A stretch of 64,000 bases of DNA from contig OZ231127.1 in NCBI GenBank assembly GCA_965153355.1, positions 57,536,001 to 57,600,000 of the forward strand, in the 5' to 3' direction. The notes beneath the pieces are model-generated. The model saw nothing but the letters and a program-made list of their open reading frames with translations, was not told the DNA's origin and searched no databases. Below, one piece after another: positions 1-44,763 of this stretch; the stretch's first letter is position 1, and the number at the start of each line of letters is the position of its first letter. Origin of the DNA: Flaccisagitta enflata (taxonomy: Eukaryota > Chaetognatha > Sagittoidea > Aphragmophora). The translations under genes and the position numbers were made by a program.

Positions 1-92
1 ATTGTTCCTTTCGGGGCCGTTGACCAAAACGTCAAATTATGTGGCAAGTGCACCTCCGTAAACGCGGACACGCTACTCAACACCTTGCCATC
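1..92. other. Window edge: repeat remnants, or the C-terminal M13 exon
   Basis: Two readings compete. On the minus strand the frame reads EVHLPHNLTFW, which recalls the M13 motif (D/E)xHSPxxxR expected just downstream of the last secure exon. On the plus strand, bases 7-29 resemble the end of the GGGCAGCGGCC foldback element, and bases 62-90 resemble the inverted hairpin end of the HINE-like family (compare 3475-3505). I favour repeat remnants slightly. The sequence beyond position 1 would settle it. Confidence 0.3.
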
Positions 93-165
93 ATCATTAT
101 CATTATCATTATCATTATCATTATCATTATCATTATCATTATCATTATCATCATCATCATTAGGG
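88..165. repeat. (TTATCA)n / (ATC)n microsatellite
   Basis: About a dozen copies of a six-base unit grade into ATC triplets. Confidence 0.9.
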
Positions 166-284
166 CCAACGGTTTTTGCATCAAATCAATTGAACACCCC
201 AGCCTGCTGTTTTTCTAAACAGACTATGTCTATACTGTTGAAAACTACTCGCTATAGGACTTTTCTCCGTGATTTAGAGGTGCC

Positions 285-1390
285 AGATTTGATATTTTGA
301 TCATAACTTGATGGTGGTTGTGGTAAAAATGTCAAATTTAGGTCATTTTGGTTGCCAAATTGGGCCACTTAGCCTTAGAAATCAAACCTAAAATCCATGA
401 GATTATAAAACTAGAGCTCAAGATCTCACTGGTGGTGCAATCTGCATGTTTCTATCATTTTTCGTTTAGATTTGAGAGCATTTCAAAGATGAAAGGGTTT
501 GAAGGGAAAATTGCAGCTTCAATTTTAGTGGCAATTTTGACATTTTTCAAAAATTTCAATATTTCGCGGCTTTGGATGGACCAATCTGCATAAAATTGGT
601 GATCAAATTGAAGAGTTTTTCCTGTTCTAGCTGATGGTAAAAACATTTTTGATCAATATTCCCCCCAAAAAAATTTTAGAGACTGTAGAAGCAGGTGCAA
701 AAAAGTCGATTTTTTTTGCAAATTGGTCAATTTTGGATGAAAAATTAGGCCACTTCCAATTCATAAAAAGACTTAAAATCTATGAGCAAAATAAAGTACT
801 GCTCAGGAGCGAACCAGTGGTGCAATCGGCGTGTCAATATGCTTTTGCATTAAGATTTTATTGAGCTTCTAAGATTAAAATACTCAAAAATTGTTATTTT
901 GACATACCTTTAGATCTTTGAAGTTCTATAAAATCTAAATGCAAAAACATGACGCGCGTTCTACTGCTGGTTAGCTCACAGGCAGTACTGGCGCTCGTCT
1001 TTTTATGGTGGAAGTGACCGTCCCAGAAGTAACCAACTGCAAAAAATCGACACCTGCAAACCACCGAAATGATCAGGTACTTTACTATCGGCTAGAACAG
1101 GAAGAACTCTTCAGTTTGATCACCATTTCATGCCAGGTGGTCATCCCAAAGCGCAATATCAAAATTTATGAAAGATGTAAAATTACCTTAAATGAAGCTG
1201 CAATTATTCAAATACTCATCTTTGAAATATATAATCTAAACAAAAATGATAAATATGCAGATTCACTGAATCTTGACTCATAATCTCATGGATTTGGAAT
1301 TTGATTTCTAGGTAAATTAACAATTGAACGGCAAACATTGGAAGTGACATTTTTGCCACAGCCTGTCAGTATGATCAAAATATCAAATCA
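285..1390. repeat. Large foldback element, about 1.1 kb
   Basis: The start (GATATTTTGATCATA followed by GTGGTAAAAATGTC) reappears inverted at 1340-1388. Inside, the segment around 375-500 is repeated with divergence around 770-870, including a shared GTGGTGCAATC. No coding frame is recognised. It is a non-autonomous inverted-repeat element, much diverged. Confidence 0.6.
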
Positions 1391-1493
1391 CAACATGATC
1401 TGAGAAGTCATGATGATTTTTTGTGATAGGTATAATCTGTTTAAAAAGCTGCAGGCTGGAATGTTGTGATTTGATAAAAACATTAAACTAATA

Positions 1494-1584
1494 TCATCAT
1501 CATCATCAACATCATCATCATCATCATCATCATCATCATTATCAATATCATCATCATCATCATCATCATCAATATCAACATCAA

Positions 1585-1619
<35 letters not shown>

Positions 1620-1620
1620 G

Positions 1621-1669
<49 letters not shown>

Positions 1670-1670
1670 C
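1494..1670. repeat. (ATC)n microsatellite
   Basis: About 180 bp of ATC triplets with scattered interruptions. The poly-Asp and poly-Met frames here are artefacts of the repeat. Confidence 0.95.
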
Positions 1671-2463
1671 CAAGTGTTTTTAATGGACCGTCCAAAGTCA
1701 AACTTGCCCATTGTTCATTCTCATATTCTATGGCCTCGGTCATTTCTTCCCCTGATAAATTTCATTGATGCAAACATCATCGTTGTGGTTGTCATCGGCT
1801 TTTTCATCGATTCTCATCGATTTTCATCGATTTTCCCCTTTTTGAGCTGGAGGAAAGATACTTAAGTTTTCAAGTGGATAGTCAATATAGTTTTTTTTTC
1901 TTTAATTCTTAGTACCATGCTACGAGACTCACCCCACTTTGTCGGTCCCTTTCTCCATTGGTTTGTCGGTCCGTCCCTACATCACATTACAAAACTATGA
2001 TTTTCTTCCCACAAACCCTTTGATTTTATCCCCTCCCCCCCCCCCCTTGGTTATACCAAGCTTGTTCCGCGTATATAGAAGTCTTGGCACAGTTCAAGGA
2101 AACAAATATCAAATAAAGAACAGATCGATTTACCACAGTATGACAGACAAAAATCATATCATCAAATCATGCTGAGTTCAAAATCTATCTGTGCTTGACC
2201 TAATATGGACATTCATCAAATGTTAATCACGCTACACCAATGATGACACACCTCTAGACATAGTGTGTCCTGCGGAATGTTGGCTTAAAGTGGGGTCATT
2301 TTCAAAATTCATGACGCCATTGGAAAAATAAGACCACTTCCATCATCATTTAGCCCTACAAACATTTCATTCCCTAGCTTTTTACTGGTTACAATTGTTA
2401 TGAAGCTTAAAAAAGTGTTGGTGTTTGTTGGTAAGATTACTGTAAAGCAGAAAGAAACGAATT
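1671..2463. other. Non-coding, nothing recognised
   Basis: AT-rich sequence with a C-tract at 2033-2046 and short ATCGATT repeats near 1800-1835. No exon, RNA gene or mobile element can be supported. Confidence 0.5.
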
Positions 2464-2735
2464 TTTAGTCGCGTGCGATGCGACTCTACATCTCACTTTG
2501 TCAGTTTTTTGTGGTAACAATATTGCTGCGGACAAGTGGGCAGGGGCGTCCAAGCCCTAACCGAACCCCAATTCCCACCACCCACACACAAGCAGAGACA
2601 AAAATTATCCAAAATGCTTGTTTTTCCACTTTTTGACTCAATTTTTACTGACAGACCAACAGACTAACAGACCAACGGACGGACGTTGGATGGACAAATC
2701 TTCTCATAAAGTTACGTGTCCGCAACCAAAAACAG
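2464..2735. repeat. HINE-like element, degenerate
   Basis: It begins with TTTTTAGTCGCGTGCGATGCG and ends with a GTGTCCGCAACC hairpin remnant. A GTGGGCAGGGGCG block and an imperfect ACAGACC/GACGGACG tract lie inside. These are the hallmarks of the family described at 3336-3512. Confidence 0.6.
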
Positions 2736-2810
2736 CAAAATCTTTTTTCTTCGATCTCTACAAATGTGAGTGACCGGACAAGATAGGTTGGTCGGTCGGT
2801 CAGTTTTGCA

Positions 2811-2812
<2 letters not shown>

Positions 2813-2846
<34 letters not shown>

Positions 2847-3012
2847 TATATCGCGCCATGGTAGTCAATTCGATGAAAAAGGGTCTCTCTTTCTCCTTCT
2901 CCCCCCATTATAACCACCTCGCCCATGCTTTCATCTTCGTATATCGCCCCTTCTCTCTTCCGTCTCCACCCTTATTCCTCTCTCTCGCTCTCGATAATGA
3001 GTGAATTGCCCT

Positions 3013-3044
<32 letters not shown>

Positions 3045-3045
3045 C
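2813..3045. repeat. Two short (GA)n tracts
   Basis: (GA)n lies at 2813-2844 and again at 3012-3045, with unremarkable sequence between. Confidence 0.85.
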
Positions 3046-3335
3046 TCACAAACAGACATAGACAAGGAGAATTTGATTTTGGACTCATTTCAGCATTTCT
3101 TTTGGGATGATACAATCTTGATATAAGCATGAAGGAGAATCATCGATCATCTGTTTTAGTTCATTTTCTGTTTTATCTAAACAAATCAACTGGTGAAATA
3201 TATATAACAATGAAATTTAATAAATAGAATAATTACAAAGAATTTGATTAACAAAATATGAGTAAAAAACATTAAGTATGAATCAAAAAAATGAAAAAAG
3301 TGACAACAGAATTATTAAAAGTATGGTACATTGAA

Positions 3336-3512
3336 AACAAGGCCAGATACACGGCCGGACAGTCGCGGATGGTTGGCAGGAGCAGAATGCATAAACCGCC
3401 CACAATTCAGAAATTTGAAGGACGGACGGACAGACGGACGGACGGACGGACAGACGGACGGACCGACCGACTGACACGGCAAGGTGTTGAGTCGCGTGCC
3501 CGCGACTAAAAA
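3336..3512 (+). repeat. HINE/'pearl'-like non-autonomous element, short form
   Basis: This copy shows the family layout. The 5' end is AACAAGGCC(A/G)GATACACGGC followed by AGTCGCGGATGG and a (G)GGCAGGAGCAG block. The core is (GACG)n/(GACC)n. The 3' end is a hairpin of the type AGTCGCGTGCCCGCGACT followed by A-rich sequence. Conserved ends with a stem-loop and a tetranucleotide core are known for Helentron-derived elements (HINE, DINE-1, oyster pearl). No ORF is present. Class assignment is by architecture only. Confidence 0.6.
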
Positions 3513-3836
3513 AATTAGTTTAAAGTAATAAATAAGAGAAATAAAAAAATGAAAAATAAAAAATTGAAACAAAAAATAAATGAAAAGTTTTGAAATTAAA
3601 AAGTGAGAATTGAAAAGTGAGAATTGACTAAAAAAATTAGTTTAAAGTAATAAATAAGAGAAATAAAAAAATGAAAAATAAAAAATTGAAACAAAAAATA
3701 AATGAAAAGTTTTGAAATTAAAAAGTGAGAATTGAAAAGTGAGAATTGAAAAGTGAAAAGTGAAAAGTGAAAAGTGAAAAGTGAAAAGTGAAAAGTGAAA
3801 AGTGAAAAGTGAAAAGTGAAAAGTGAAAAGTGAATC
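3504..3836. repeat. 122-bp tandem duplication plus 8-bp AAAGTGAA array
   Basis: A 122-bp AT-rich segment starting at 3504 is repeated almost exactly from 3626. It is followed by about a dozen copies of AAAGTGAA up to 3836. Confidence 0.85.
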
Positions 3837-4142
3837 ATGAAAAATGGGAACTGATGAAAATAAAAAAGAATGAATAGAAATAAGAAATAATAATATTTTT
3901 TTGACGCTAGCAAAAAAATTCTGAAAATTTTTACTAAATTTTCAAAATGATCACAGAAAATCCACTGTGAATTACCTAAATCTTACTACTCCTTCATTGC
4001 CAAGTGAAAAACCTGAAAAATGCCAATGGGAAACTCATTTTGAAGCCGCTCATGAGTTGAATTGTCTGTGTCTCTGTCTGCCTATCTGTCTGTCTCTGTC
4101 AGCCTGTTTGTCTGTCTGTCATTCTGTCTTTCACTCTGTCTG

Positions 4143-4167
4143 TATCTCTCTTTCTCTCTCTCTCTTT

Positions 4168-4264
<97 letters not shown>

Positions 4265-4416
4265 CTCCTATTCAACCTCCTCCTCCTGCGCCTAAAAAAC
4301 TCAAACCGGAAACTCATTTTGGCGCCAGATACGTTTTTGCGTCTCATCTGCCACTTCCGGTAGAGGTGGCGTATAAAAAAGCGTGTAGGTGACACACAGA
4401 CACACACACACACACA

Positions 4417-4511
<95 letters not shown>
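4143..4511. repeat. (TC)n and (AC)n microsatellites
   Basis: A (TC)n tract at about 4143-4260 and an (AC)n tract at about 4393-4511 flank 130 bp of ordinary sequence. They lie in the M13 gene downstream of its last secure exon. Confidence 0.95.
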
Positions 4512-4513
<2 letters not shown>

Positions 4514-4666
4514 AGTTCGAAAGAGACGAGGGTAGATGGTGAGAGTCGGAAACAGATAGACAACGAAAAAGACAGAAAGGGAACCTATATCAGTATATAC
4601 CTCAATTCAAACTGCTTAAAGAATTTGTTTAGCCAGTTGTGAATAGCGCGTTGAACGGAAATTTAC

Positions 4667-36986
<32,320 letters not shown>

Positions 36987-37892
36987 CTGATCCCAAATTC
37001 GCTCTCACGATGATGGTAGGACAACCAAGACATTTCCCTTTTATGAATGACAATTTTTGGGAAATTTTCTGAGGCAGAACATTTGACTTTCGTTGCTGCT
37101 TTAAAAAGTCGATTGATTAATATTGTGCTTGCGGTTGTCGGGTTTTGTTTTGTTTTGTTTTGTTTTGTCTTGTTTTGTTTTGTTTTGTTTTGTTTTGTTT
37201 TGTTTTGTTTTGTTTTGTTTTGTTTTGTTTTGTTTTGTTTTGTTTTGTTTTGTTTTGTTAACTATACAACAAAGGGTTTTGGGACGGCTTTTATGGGCAA
37301 AAAGGTGCGAAAAAGCGAGTCCATTCCAATCTCTTGTCTTTGATACTTTGCTTCTGTTTTCCCTTTGAGCTCTCGCATGAATTTTTAGCGGAACTCCGGA
37401 AAAATAGGAGAAAGAAAATTAAATAATTTTCTGTTTTTTCCTCTCTAATTGAAGCAAACTTTCGAGTTGAGACAAATGGAGCGGTATCGCTAATGGAAGC
37501 GCGGAAAAGCCGCAAAAGGCGGAAAGACGAAGCAGAAACAAGAAGAAAAATCATTGAAAAAAATCAAAAGAAAGGAAAAACAAACGATGGTTGAGATGTT
37601 ATTTCCTTCTTTCTCTTTTTCAAGCAAGGTCGGCTCAGATGCTGATGTAACGGACGCTTGTATATGTGTCTGCAGATTATTGAGAAAGTATCATAGTTGT
37701 CTGCAGTGACATAACGCCATCTTCCCCAGCGATAAGGTACCATTATGTTGAGAATGACGAAGTGATTTCGTTTGAAAACAAGTTTTTCACTGTCTGACAA
37801 ATCTTTTTTTGTGCAGCGAACATATGTGAGCGTTCAGATAATTATCGGCAGAAACGTCGCATTTTTCACTTTTTCTACCTTGTTTTCTACCT
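36987..37892 (-). other. Intron with (GTTTT)n
   Basis: (GTTTT)n spans 37140-37259. The rest includes short A/T-rich and purine-rich stretches with no firm exon. Confidence 0.6.
37140..37259. repeat. (GTTTT)n pentanucleotide repeat
   Basis: About 24 copies with one variant. Confidence 0.97.
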
Positions 37893-38655
37893 TACACCGC
37901 TTTCAGATCGAAATGTCGCGAAAAGAAGATATATTACTCCTAAAATACTTAAGACAACTACTTGATTCTTTTTTCCTGTGGTAGATAATTTGATTAAGTT
38001 TTGTTACAAAAAAAGAATTAAAGCCCCAGTGTTGATATATTTGCTCTAAATTTCATGACAAAAATTAGTCAATTTCAGCCAAAAATGGCTTTTTTTTATG
38101 GAAAAAATGAGGTTAGATAGCAGCAGTGCTTTTTTTTAAAACAAGAGTGGTCCTACAGTGTTGGTTATGAGGAATTAATGAAGTTTTGTTTGAAATTCCA
38201 AAAGATTTGACTTATGTGATGCAGTAATGATTGATTTTGACCCCAAAACACCGCAAAAACCTCAAGATTTGGGAAAATTTTGAAAAATTGTCTGCAAATT
38301 GTTCAAAATTGATATCAGTGAGAACAATTTTTCCTTACAACATAATCTACATTAAATTCTCTTGAATTCTAGACTTATCCCAGCAATTCAGCTCAATTTG
38401 TGTAAAAATGACAACTATGAAATAAAGTAAAGAAAAAGTTGTTGGGAAAAAAATCCTTCAATGTAAAATATGCAATATTCATTTATTGTGAGTAGGAGGC
38501 ATGAATTTTTTAGTTGGTGGGATATTCTTTGCTTGTAGCAAAACTTAATCAAATTATCTACCAGGGGAAAAAAGAAAAAACTAATTACTATGAATAGTTT
38601 TGGAGTAATATATCTTCTTTTCGCGATATTTCGATCTGAAAGCGGTGTATTTCAC
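37893..38655. repeat. Foldback element, about 115-bp arms
   Basis: CACCGCTTTCAGATCGAAAT and GCGAAAAGAAGATATATTAC at 37893-37945, and GGTAGATAATTTGATTAAGT at 37981-38000, recur inverted at 38540-38655. No ORF is present. Confidence 0.8.
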
Positions 38656-38872
38656 GTTTCGTCGTTATGCTCTTCAAACTTTTTCCATTGTTCCCGTTTG
38701 AAAAAAAGAATAAGACGCTTTTTTTTGTAAAAGGAGGGAAATAAGTAAGACAGCGGTTGTTGTCTACACTTTCACTCGTTGCGTCGTTAATGACGATGAT
38801 AAGTAAAGCAAAACTATGTTTTTTCGCCTTTTTGTCCGTCCGACCTTCATGTGTTTTGTCGTCTTTGAAAAG

Positions 38873-38876
<4 letters not shown>

Positions 38877-38959
<83 letters not shown>
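38877..38959. repeat. (GA)n microsatellite
   Basis: About 83 bp of perfect GA. Confidence 0.97.
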
Positions 38960-38961
<2 letters not shown>

Positions 38962-38990
38962 AACTGACTAAATTTGGCAAGTCGTAGACT

Positions 38991-39570
38991 TACAGTGGGG
39001 TTCGTGGAATAACAGCCTAAACTGGAGGAAGGTATTTAAGTGTCTTAATTTCATTTGACAAACTTGATATTTGAAATATAAGTTGTTCATTTGATGCTTG
39101 TCCCTGATGATGGAAACCAAAATTATTTTGAACATTAATAACTAGAATATCAATATTTTGATAAATATTATCAGGAACATTGCTCAGAATTAAATTTGCT
39201 ACAACTTTTCCACAGTATGTTCTGTAAGAATATTGCTCGTTTGCCGTTGCTAGGGAGCATCATTTAGCGGTTGCTAGGTGTGATGCCTAGCAACGGCAAA
39301 CGAGCTATATTCTTACAGAACATACTGTGGGAAAGTTGTAGCAAATTTAATTTTGAGCAATGTTCCCTGACAATATTTCTCAAAATATTGATATTTTAGT
39401 GGTTATAAATGTTTGAAAAAAAAATTTTGGTTTCCATAGCAACCGAAAAACTCAGGGACAAAAGCAACGAGTGAACAGCTTATATTTCAAATATCAAGTT
39501 TGTCCAATGAAATTAAGACACTTAAATACCTTCCTCCAGTTTAGGCTGTTATTCCACGAACCCCACTGTA
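38991..39570. mobile_element. Tc1/mariner-type foldback MITE (CAGTGGGGTTCGTGG ends)
   Basis: Left CAGTGGGGTTCGTGGAATAA and right TTATTCCACGAACCCCACTG are perfect inverses. The similarity extends inward for more than 200 bp, and both tips abut TA. The centre (39230-39310) is itself a palindrome (GTTGCTAGG). It is among the best-preserved hairpins in the window. Confidence 0.85.
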
Positions 39571-39584
39571 TACAAAACCTTGAA

Positions 39585-39846
39585 TTAAAAAGGAAATGAA
39601 GAGAACGTGACGACAGCGAACAAAATCGATTTTGTTTTGCAAAACTCTTGATCTTGCAATCCTTTTTGCTTTCTTGCGTCCATCAAGAATGATTGAGCGA
39701 AAAATCGAATTTTCTGGAAGAAAAAAGATAAGAGATGAAGCACCCAGCAGAAGGAGATGAAAACGAAAATTGCCAAAAAGACGAAAAAAAGCAGAATGAA
39801 TCGAGTAGACTTGACAGTCATAGCCATCACTGCTCAGATAATCCAT
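39585..39846 (-). CDS. Candidate upstream exon with a hydrophobic segment
   Basis: After a possible acceptor (CTGAGCAG) two frames are open. One starts MAMTVKSTRFILLFFVFLAI and continues FVFISFCW, a good signal anchor with a moderate donor TGG/GTGCTT. The other reads DGYDCQVYSIHSAFFRLFGN, also followed by a hydrophobic stretch, and joins in phase with the exon at 61717. M13 enzymes have such an anchor upstream of the C(x4)C box. Neither frame joins the exon at 36862-36986 in phase with the donors seen. Confidence 0.35.
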
Positions 39847-40129
39847 GCAGAAGTCTTCGACTACGGACAGTCAATCAGTGCTGAATAAAAATGAGATGAT
39901 TTTTCTCAGTTTCCCGATGATGCATGAAGATTGAAGAATTAAACGTCAATTTTTGAATATAACATATTGTTTTTACTCAGAACTGACTGTCCATAGTCAA
40001 AGAAATCTACATTGAAGCCGAATGAATGTTGATACCATGGCAAGAATGATGATACAAAATTTATATCATCGGCCATAACTTAGTACGGAGATCATCCTTT
40101 GTACTGTCTGAAGATTCCGTCTTTCCTTT
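39847..40129. other. Non-coding, nothing recognised
   Basis: AT-rich; contains no supported feature. Confidence 0.5.
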
Positions 40130-40184
40130 ATCTCTCTCTCCCTGTCTCCCTCTCTCTCCTTCTCTCTCTCTGTCTCTCTGTCTC

Positions 40185-40270
<86 letters not shown>
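40130..40270. repeat. (CT)n-rich tract
   Basis: CT with TGTC and CCTC interruptions. Confidence 0.93.
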
Positions 40271-40272
<2 letters not shown>

Positions 40273-41837
40273 AGTTCTTCATCCTTTCTTCTCGCTTCTA
40301 AGACTCTCCTCTCTTCTACACGATGTTCCTCCCTCTTCTTCACTTTCGCAAAAATCCATTGACCTCCTGATTCATGCAAATGTAATTTGAGAAATTACAA
40401 TCTTAGGGTCGACAACTGAGTAACAATTCTAGCTATGCGCCATTGCCATTTTGTAAGTGCAATGAACCTTTTTAAATGTAGAATGACAAAACTACTTTGA
40501 CCAGTCCGTAGGTCTTTCCTTCAATCAATTGGTGGTTGTTGTTGCTCCAGAAGCCATAAGGCTTGTGGCTGGCTTCATGGCAAGATCGTCCAATGCTCAT
40601 GACTGATGGACCTTAAAGTCGAAAACTTGAGGTCGGTACTCAGTTGGTCTATCGGTCGAGCGTTTTGACCATCAGTTGGTTACTCCGGCGGTTAGTGGTT
40701 TGTTTTTCATTCGGTCGGTCCTCAGTCACTTCATTGGATCGGTTTGTTTCAACGGATTGAATCACCAACTTGTACGGAAACGCACACCCTTTTTTAACAC
40801 TTTAGGACGCACTGAAATTTATGTAAGAGGAATTTACCCAGAGAACTAAGTTACCATTCATGTTACTATTTTTGCTTAGGTCAATGCTTGTGTTTATTTC
40901 TTTGTACTTTAAATTGTAAACTTACATGAGGAAACTCATCTGTCACCGGCAAAGGACAAAAATGCAAAAAGATTGAAAAATATTCAATTCTGATGAGACT
41001 AAAAAGTGAATAAAATAGTGACAATCATTTCAGTAACTGCTCACTGAAAATTTTAAATTTGCATAAAAAATCCAAATATCATTAAAATAAGAACATAGCG
41101 CCCTCAGTTGATCTTTTAGGAATCGCGCTATGTTTTTGTTTTCTTGATATTTTGATTTTCTATGCAAATCTAAAATTTTCAATGAGCTATGGTCCTTTGA
41201 CAAAATGAGTTTTTTGTTGAATTTGGCATATTTTTTCAGCTGTAAAATAAAGGATTGAAATTTAAAACTGGCATATGCAAGTCAATTCATGCAAAATATG
41301 GTTGTTGGTAGTTTTATTGAAAATATTAAAACACAAATTTTCATTAAATTTCATTTTATAAATTTCATGACTTATCTAGCTCGGGTAGCAAATTCTATGG
41401 TAATTTTCAGTGCGTCTTAGACCATTGCCCCTTGCTGCTGCGTCAAAAGGAAACGGGTGCGTTCTGAGATTGCGCAAGAAGCCAAAACCAAAGAAAACAT
41501 CTCTCTTTGACATTCATCAAATCCGACTTAGCACTCCGGGCAATCCAGCCTTTTATTTTCTCAGCCAGGCTCCTTGCATATTTCTGTATCTTCAATTCTG
41601 TCTAGTTATCTCTGATTCTCTGTCTTTGTCAGTTAGTGTGATTCTGTATCTTTGGCATATCTGTTTACATGTTACTATTTGCTTTTTTCTGTGTGTCCCC
41701 ATCTGTATGTTTCGCTTTATTTGTCTGTTTGTCTTCCTGGTTTTAAGCCTGTTTGTCCATTTGCCTGTCTGTACGTCTGGCTGTTTGTCTCTCTGTCTTT
41801 TCCTCTGTCTGTTTGCCTGTCTTACTGACTATCCAGT
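40271..41837. other. Non-coding, foldback apex and CTGT-rich stretch
   Basis: The palindrome AACATAGCG...CGCTATGTT at 41095-41133 is the same apex as at 21422-21463, with related arms. From 41600 to 41837 there are imperfect CTGT/CTTT repeats. No gene is recognised. Confidence 0.55.
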
Positions 41838-41840
41838 TGT

Positions 41841-41927
<87 letters not shown>

Positions 41928-42005
41928 ATTATCTATCTATCTATCTATCCATATATCTGTCGATATGATTATCTATCTACCTATTTATCTATCAATCTGT
42001 CTGTC
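41838..42005. repeat. (ATCT)n tetranucleotide repeat
   Basis: Pure to about 41925, then interrupted. Confidence 0.95.
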
Positions 42006-42260
42006 TGACTGTCTGACCGTCTCTCTCTCTTTCATAATCCCTTTGTTTCTCGCCTCCCTCTGGAGCTGACCGCATTTCGGTTTAAGCTCATAAACCGATT
42101 AAGATTTTACAGTTACCCAACTAGGCGAGTCGTTGTCCTCTTTGAATGGCTCAAGGGCTTTTTTCTGTTTTGCATAACGATGCAAGCGGGGTAATAAGAT
42201 TCTTTCAAATTCAGACCACATAGTTCATTTGTTATCATCAATACTGGGTCAATCGTTACT

Positions 42261-42444
42261 TTTTAGTTGCGGACACGCAACTCTATAAGAGACTTTGTCC
42301 GTCCGTCGGTTGGTCGGTCGGTTGGTCGGTTGGTTGGTTGGTTGGTCGGTCCGTAGAGGTGATCGAGTTGAAAAGTGGGAAAACGCGCATATCCGCCCCT
42401 GCCCACCCGTCGGCAACTGGTGGCCGTGTATCCGGCCTTGTTTT
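42261..42444 (-). repeat. HINE-like element, short form, near-identical to 62363-62538
   Basis: TTTTAGTTGCGGACACGCAA at the left and GTGTATCCGGCCTTGTTT at the right. The internal GATCGAGTTGAAAAGTGGGA region matches the 62.4 kb copy almost base for base, so this subfamily moved recently. Confidence 0.75.
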
Positions 42445-42608
42445 AAACCATCTGGATTTACGTCTTGACGGATATGCGGTTTATCATATAAGTTATTTGG
42501 CCTTAACTTAACAGGTAACCGTTGGTTATCTGTTAGCACCATAATTCTTTTACATGCGACTATCAAGTAACCCCACTACATTTAACAAGACTCTCCTCCT
42601 ACACGCAA

Positions 42609-43494
<886 letters not shown>

Positions 43495-44540
43495 AACAAG
43501 GCCAACACCTATAAGTCGCTTGCGGGACATGAATAACTTTTGATGACTTAAATTGACTTTTTTTCAAGATGACCTGAATGACTTAAATTGACTTAAAAAG
43601 ACATAACATGACTTAAATGACTAAATTGACCAAATTAACTCAAGTGACTAAACATAACTTAACATGACTTAAAATGTCTTAGAATGACTTAGAGTGAGTT
43701 ATACTGACTTAAAATGGCATTTGGAAATGAGCTGTGAACCCAAAAAGCTTAAAAACGCCAAAAAAGTAAATAGTCGCAAAAGCGTTAGATGGTCAGCGGT
43801 ACCCGTTGCCCCTATGTGAATGTATGTGGATGTGAGGTGGTTAGAGGGGCAGCGGCCCCGAAGGGGCCGATGACCTATGCTGTTTATTTGGGCCTCAAGG
43901 ATGGAATTAGGGCCTGGAGGCTGGAGTTGGGGCCTTGAGGCTTTGATTAGGGCCTTAGGGCCTTGAGGGATTTGAGCTTCGAGGCTGGGATTTCAGCTTC
44001 AAGGCTGAGATTTGAGCTTTGAGGCTGGGATTTGAGGTTCGAGGTTGGGATTTGAGCTTCAGGGCAGGGATTCGAGCTTGGAAGTGGGATTTGAGCTTCG
44101 AGGCTAGGATTTGAGCTTCAAGGCTGTGATTTGTGCCTTGAGACTGGGATTTGAGCCTAAGGGCTGGGATTTGAGCCTCGAGGCTGGGATTTTAGCCTGG
44201 AGACTGAGATTTGAGACTCAAGGCTTGGATTTGAGCTTCGAAGCGGGGATTTGAGCCTCAAAGCTAGGATTTGAGTCTCGAGACTAGGATTTGGGCCTTG
44301 AGGGAGGGGGGGGGGGGGAAAGGAGAAGGAGGAGAAGGAGGAGGAGAAATTTCCCCTATGTGTGAAAGCATAGGTCATCGGCCCCTTCGGGGCCGCTGCC
44401 CAAAAGGGGACCAACCGACCAACCGACCAACCGACCAACCGACCAACCGACCAACCGACCAACCGACCAACCGACCAACCGACCAACCAACTGACCGAGG
44501 GACCGACAAAGCGGGGTGTAGAGTCACGTAGCGCGCGTCT
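43495..44540 (+). repeat. Long HINE-like element carrying foldback copy 3
   Basis: The 5' end is AACAAGGCCAACACCTATAA (43496). A TGACTTAAAATGACTTA minisatellite follows to 43720. The foldback (43854-44403) has GGGCAGCGGCCCCGAAGGGG arms, CATAGGTCATCGGCC, and about 20 units of GAGCTTCGAGGCTGGGATTT. Then come (GACCAACC)n, CAAAGCGGGGTGTAGAGTC and the hairpin remnant at 44536. The foldback thus occupies a fixed slot inside the HINE-like body. Confidence 0.75.
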
Positions 44541-44763
44541 AAACAAGGCCGGATACACAGCTACCCCAGTCGCGTGCGGGTGGGCAGGGGCCTTAATTGA
44601 GGTTACCAGATCATTTGGGCAGGAGCAGTGATGCCAAAAAAAACCAAAAACCCAAAAAAAGTAAAGTGTGACGGACGGACCGACGGACGGACCGACGGAC
44701 GGACCGACGGACCGACGGACCGACAAAGCGGGGTGTAGAGTCATGTAGCACGCGTCTAAAAAA
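44541..44763 (+). repeat. HINE-like element, medium form
   Basis: AACAAGGCCGGATACACAGC, CAGTCGCGTGCGGGTGGGCA, AAAGTGTGACGGACGGACC, (GACCGACGGACG)n and AAAGCGGGGTGTAGAGTC. It begins directly at the end of the previous element. Confidence 0.8.

Noticed and set aside
1-100. CRISPR-like reading of the regular ATTATC units and other tandem arrays
   Set aside because: No spacers; eukaryotic context; units are contiguous simple repeats.
1388-1743. Poly-Asp and poly-Met frames
   Set aside because: Artefacts of an (ATC)n tract; no splice sites or codon bias.
37291-37800. Minus frames between 37.3 and 37.8 kb as the M13 membrane anchor
   Set aside because: Hydrophobicity is patchy and no acceptor/donor pair joins them to the 36862-36986 exon; the 39.6-39.8 kb segment is a better candidate.
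41410-41928. 172-codon plus frame with Cys/Leu/Phe-rich sequence
   Set aside because: Most of it comes from CTGT/ATCT repeats.
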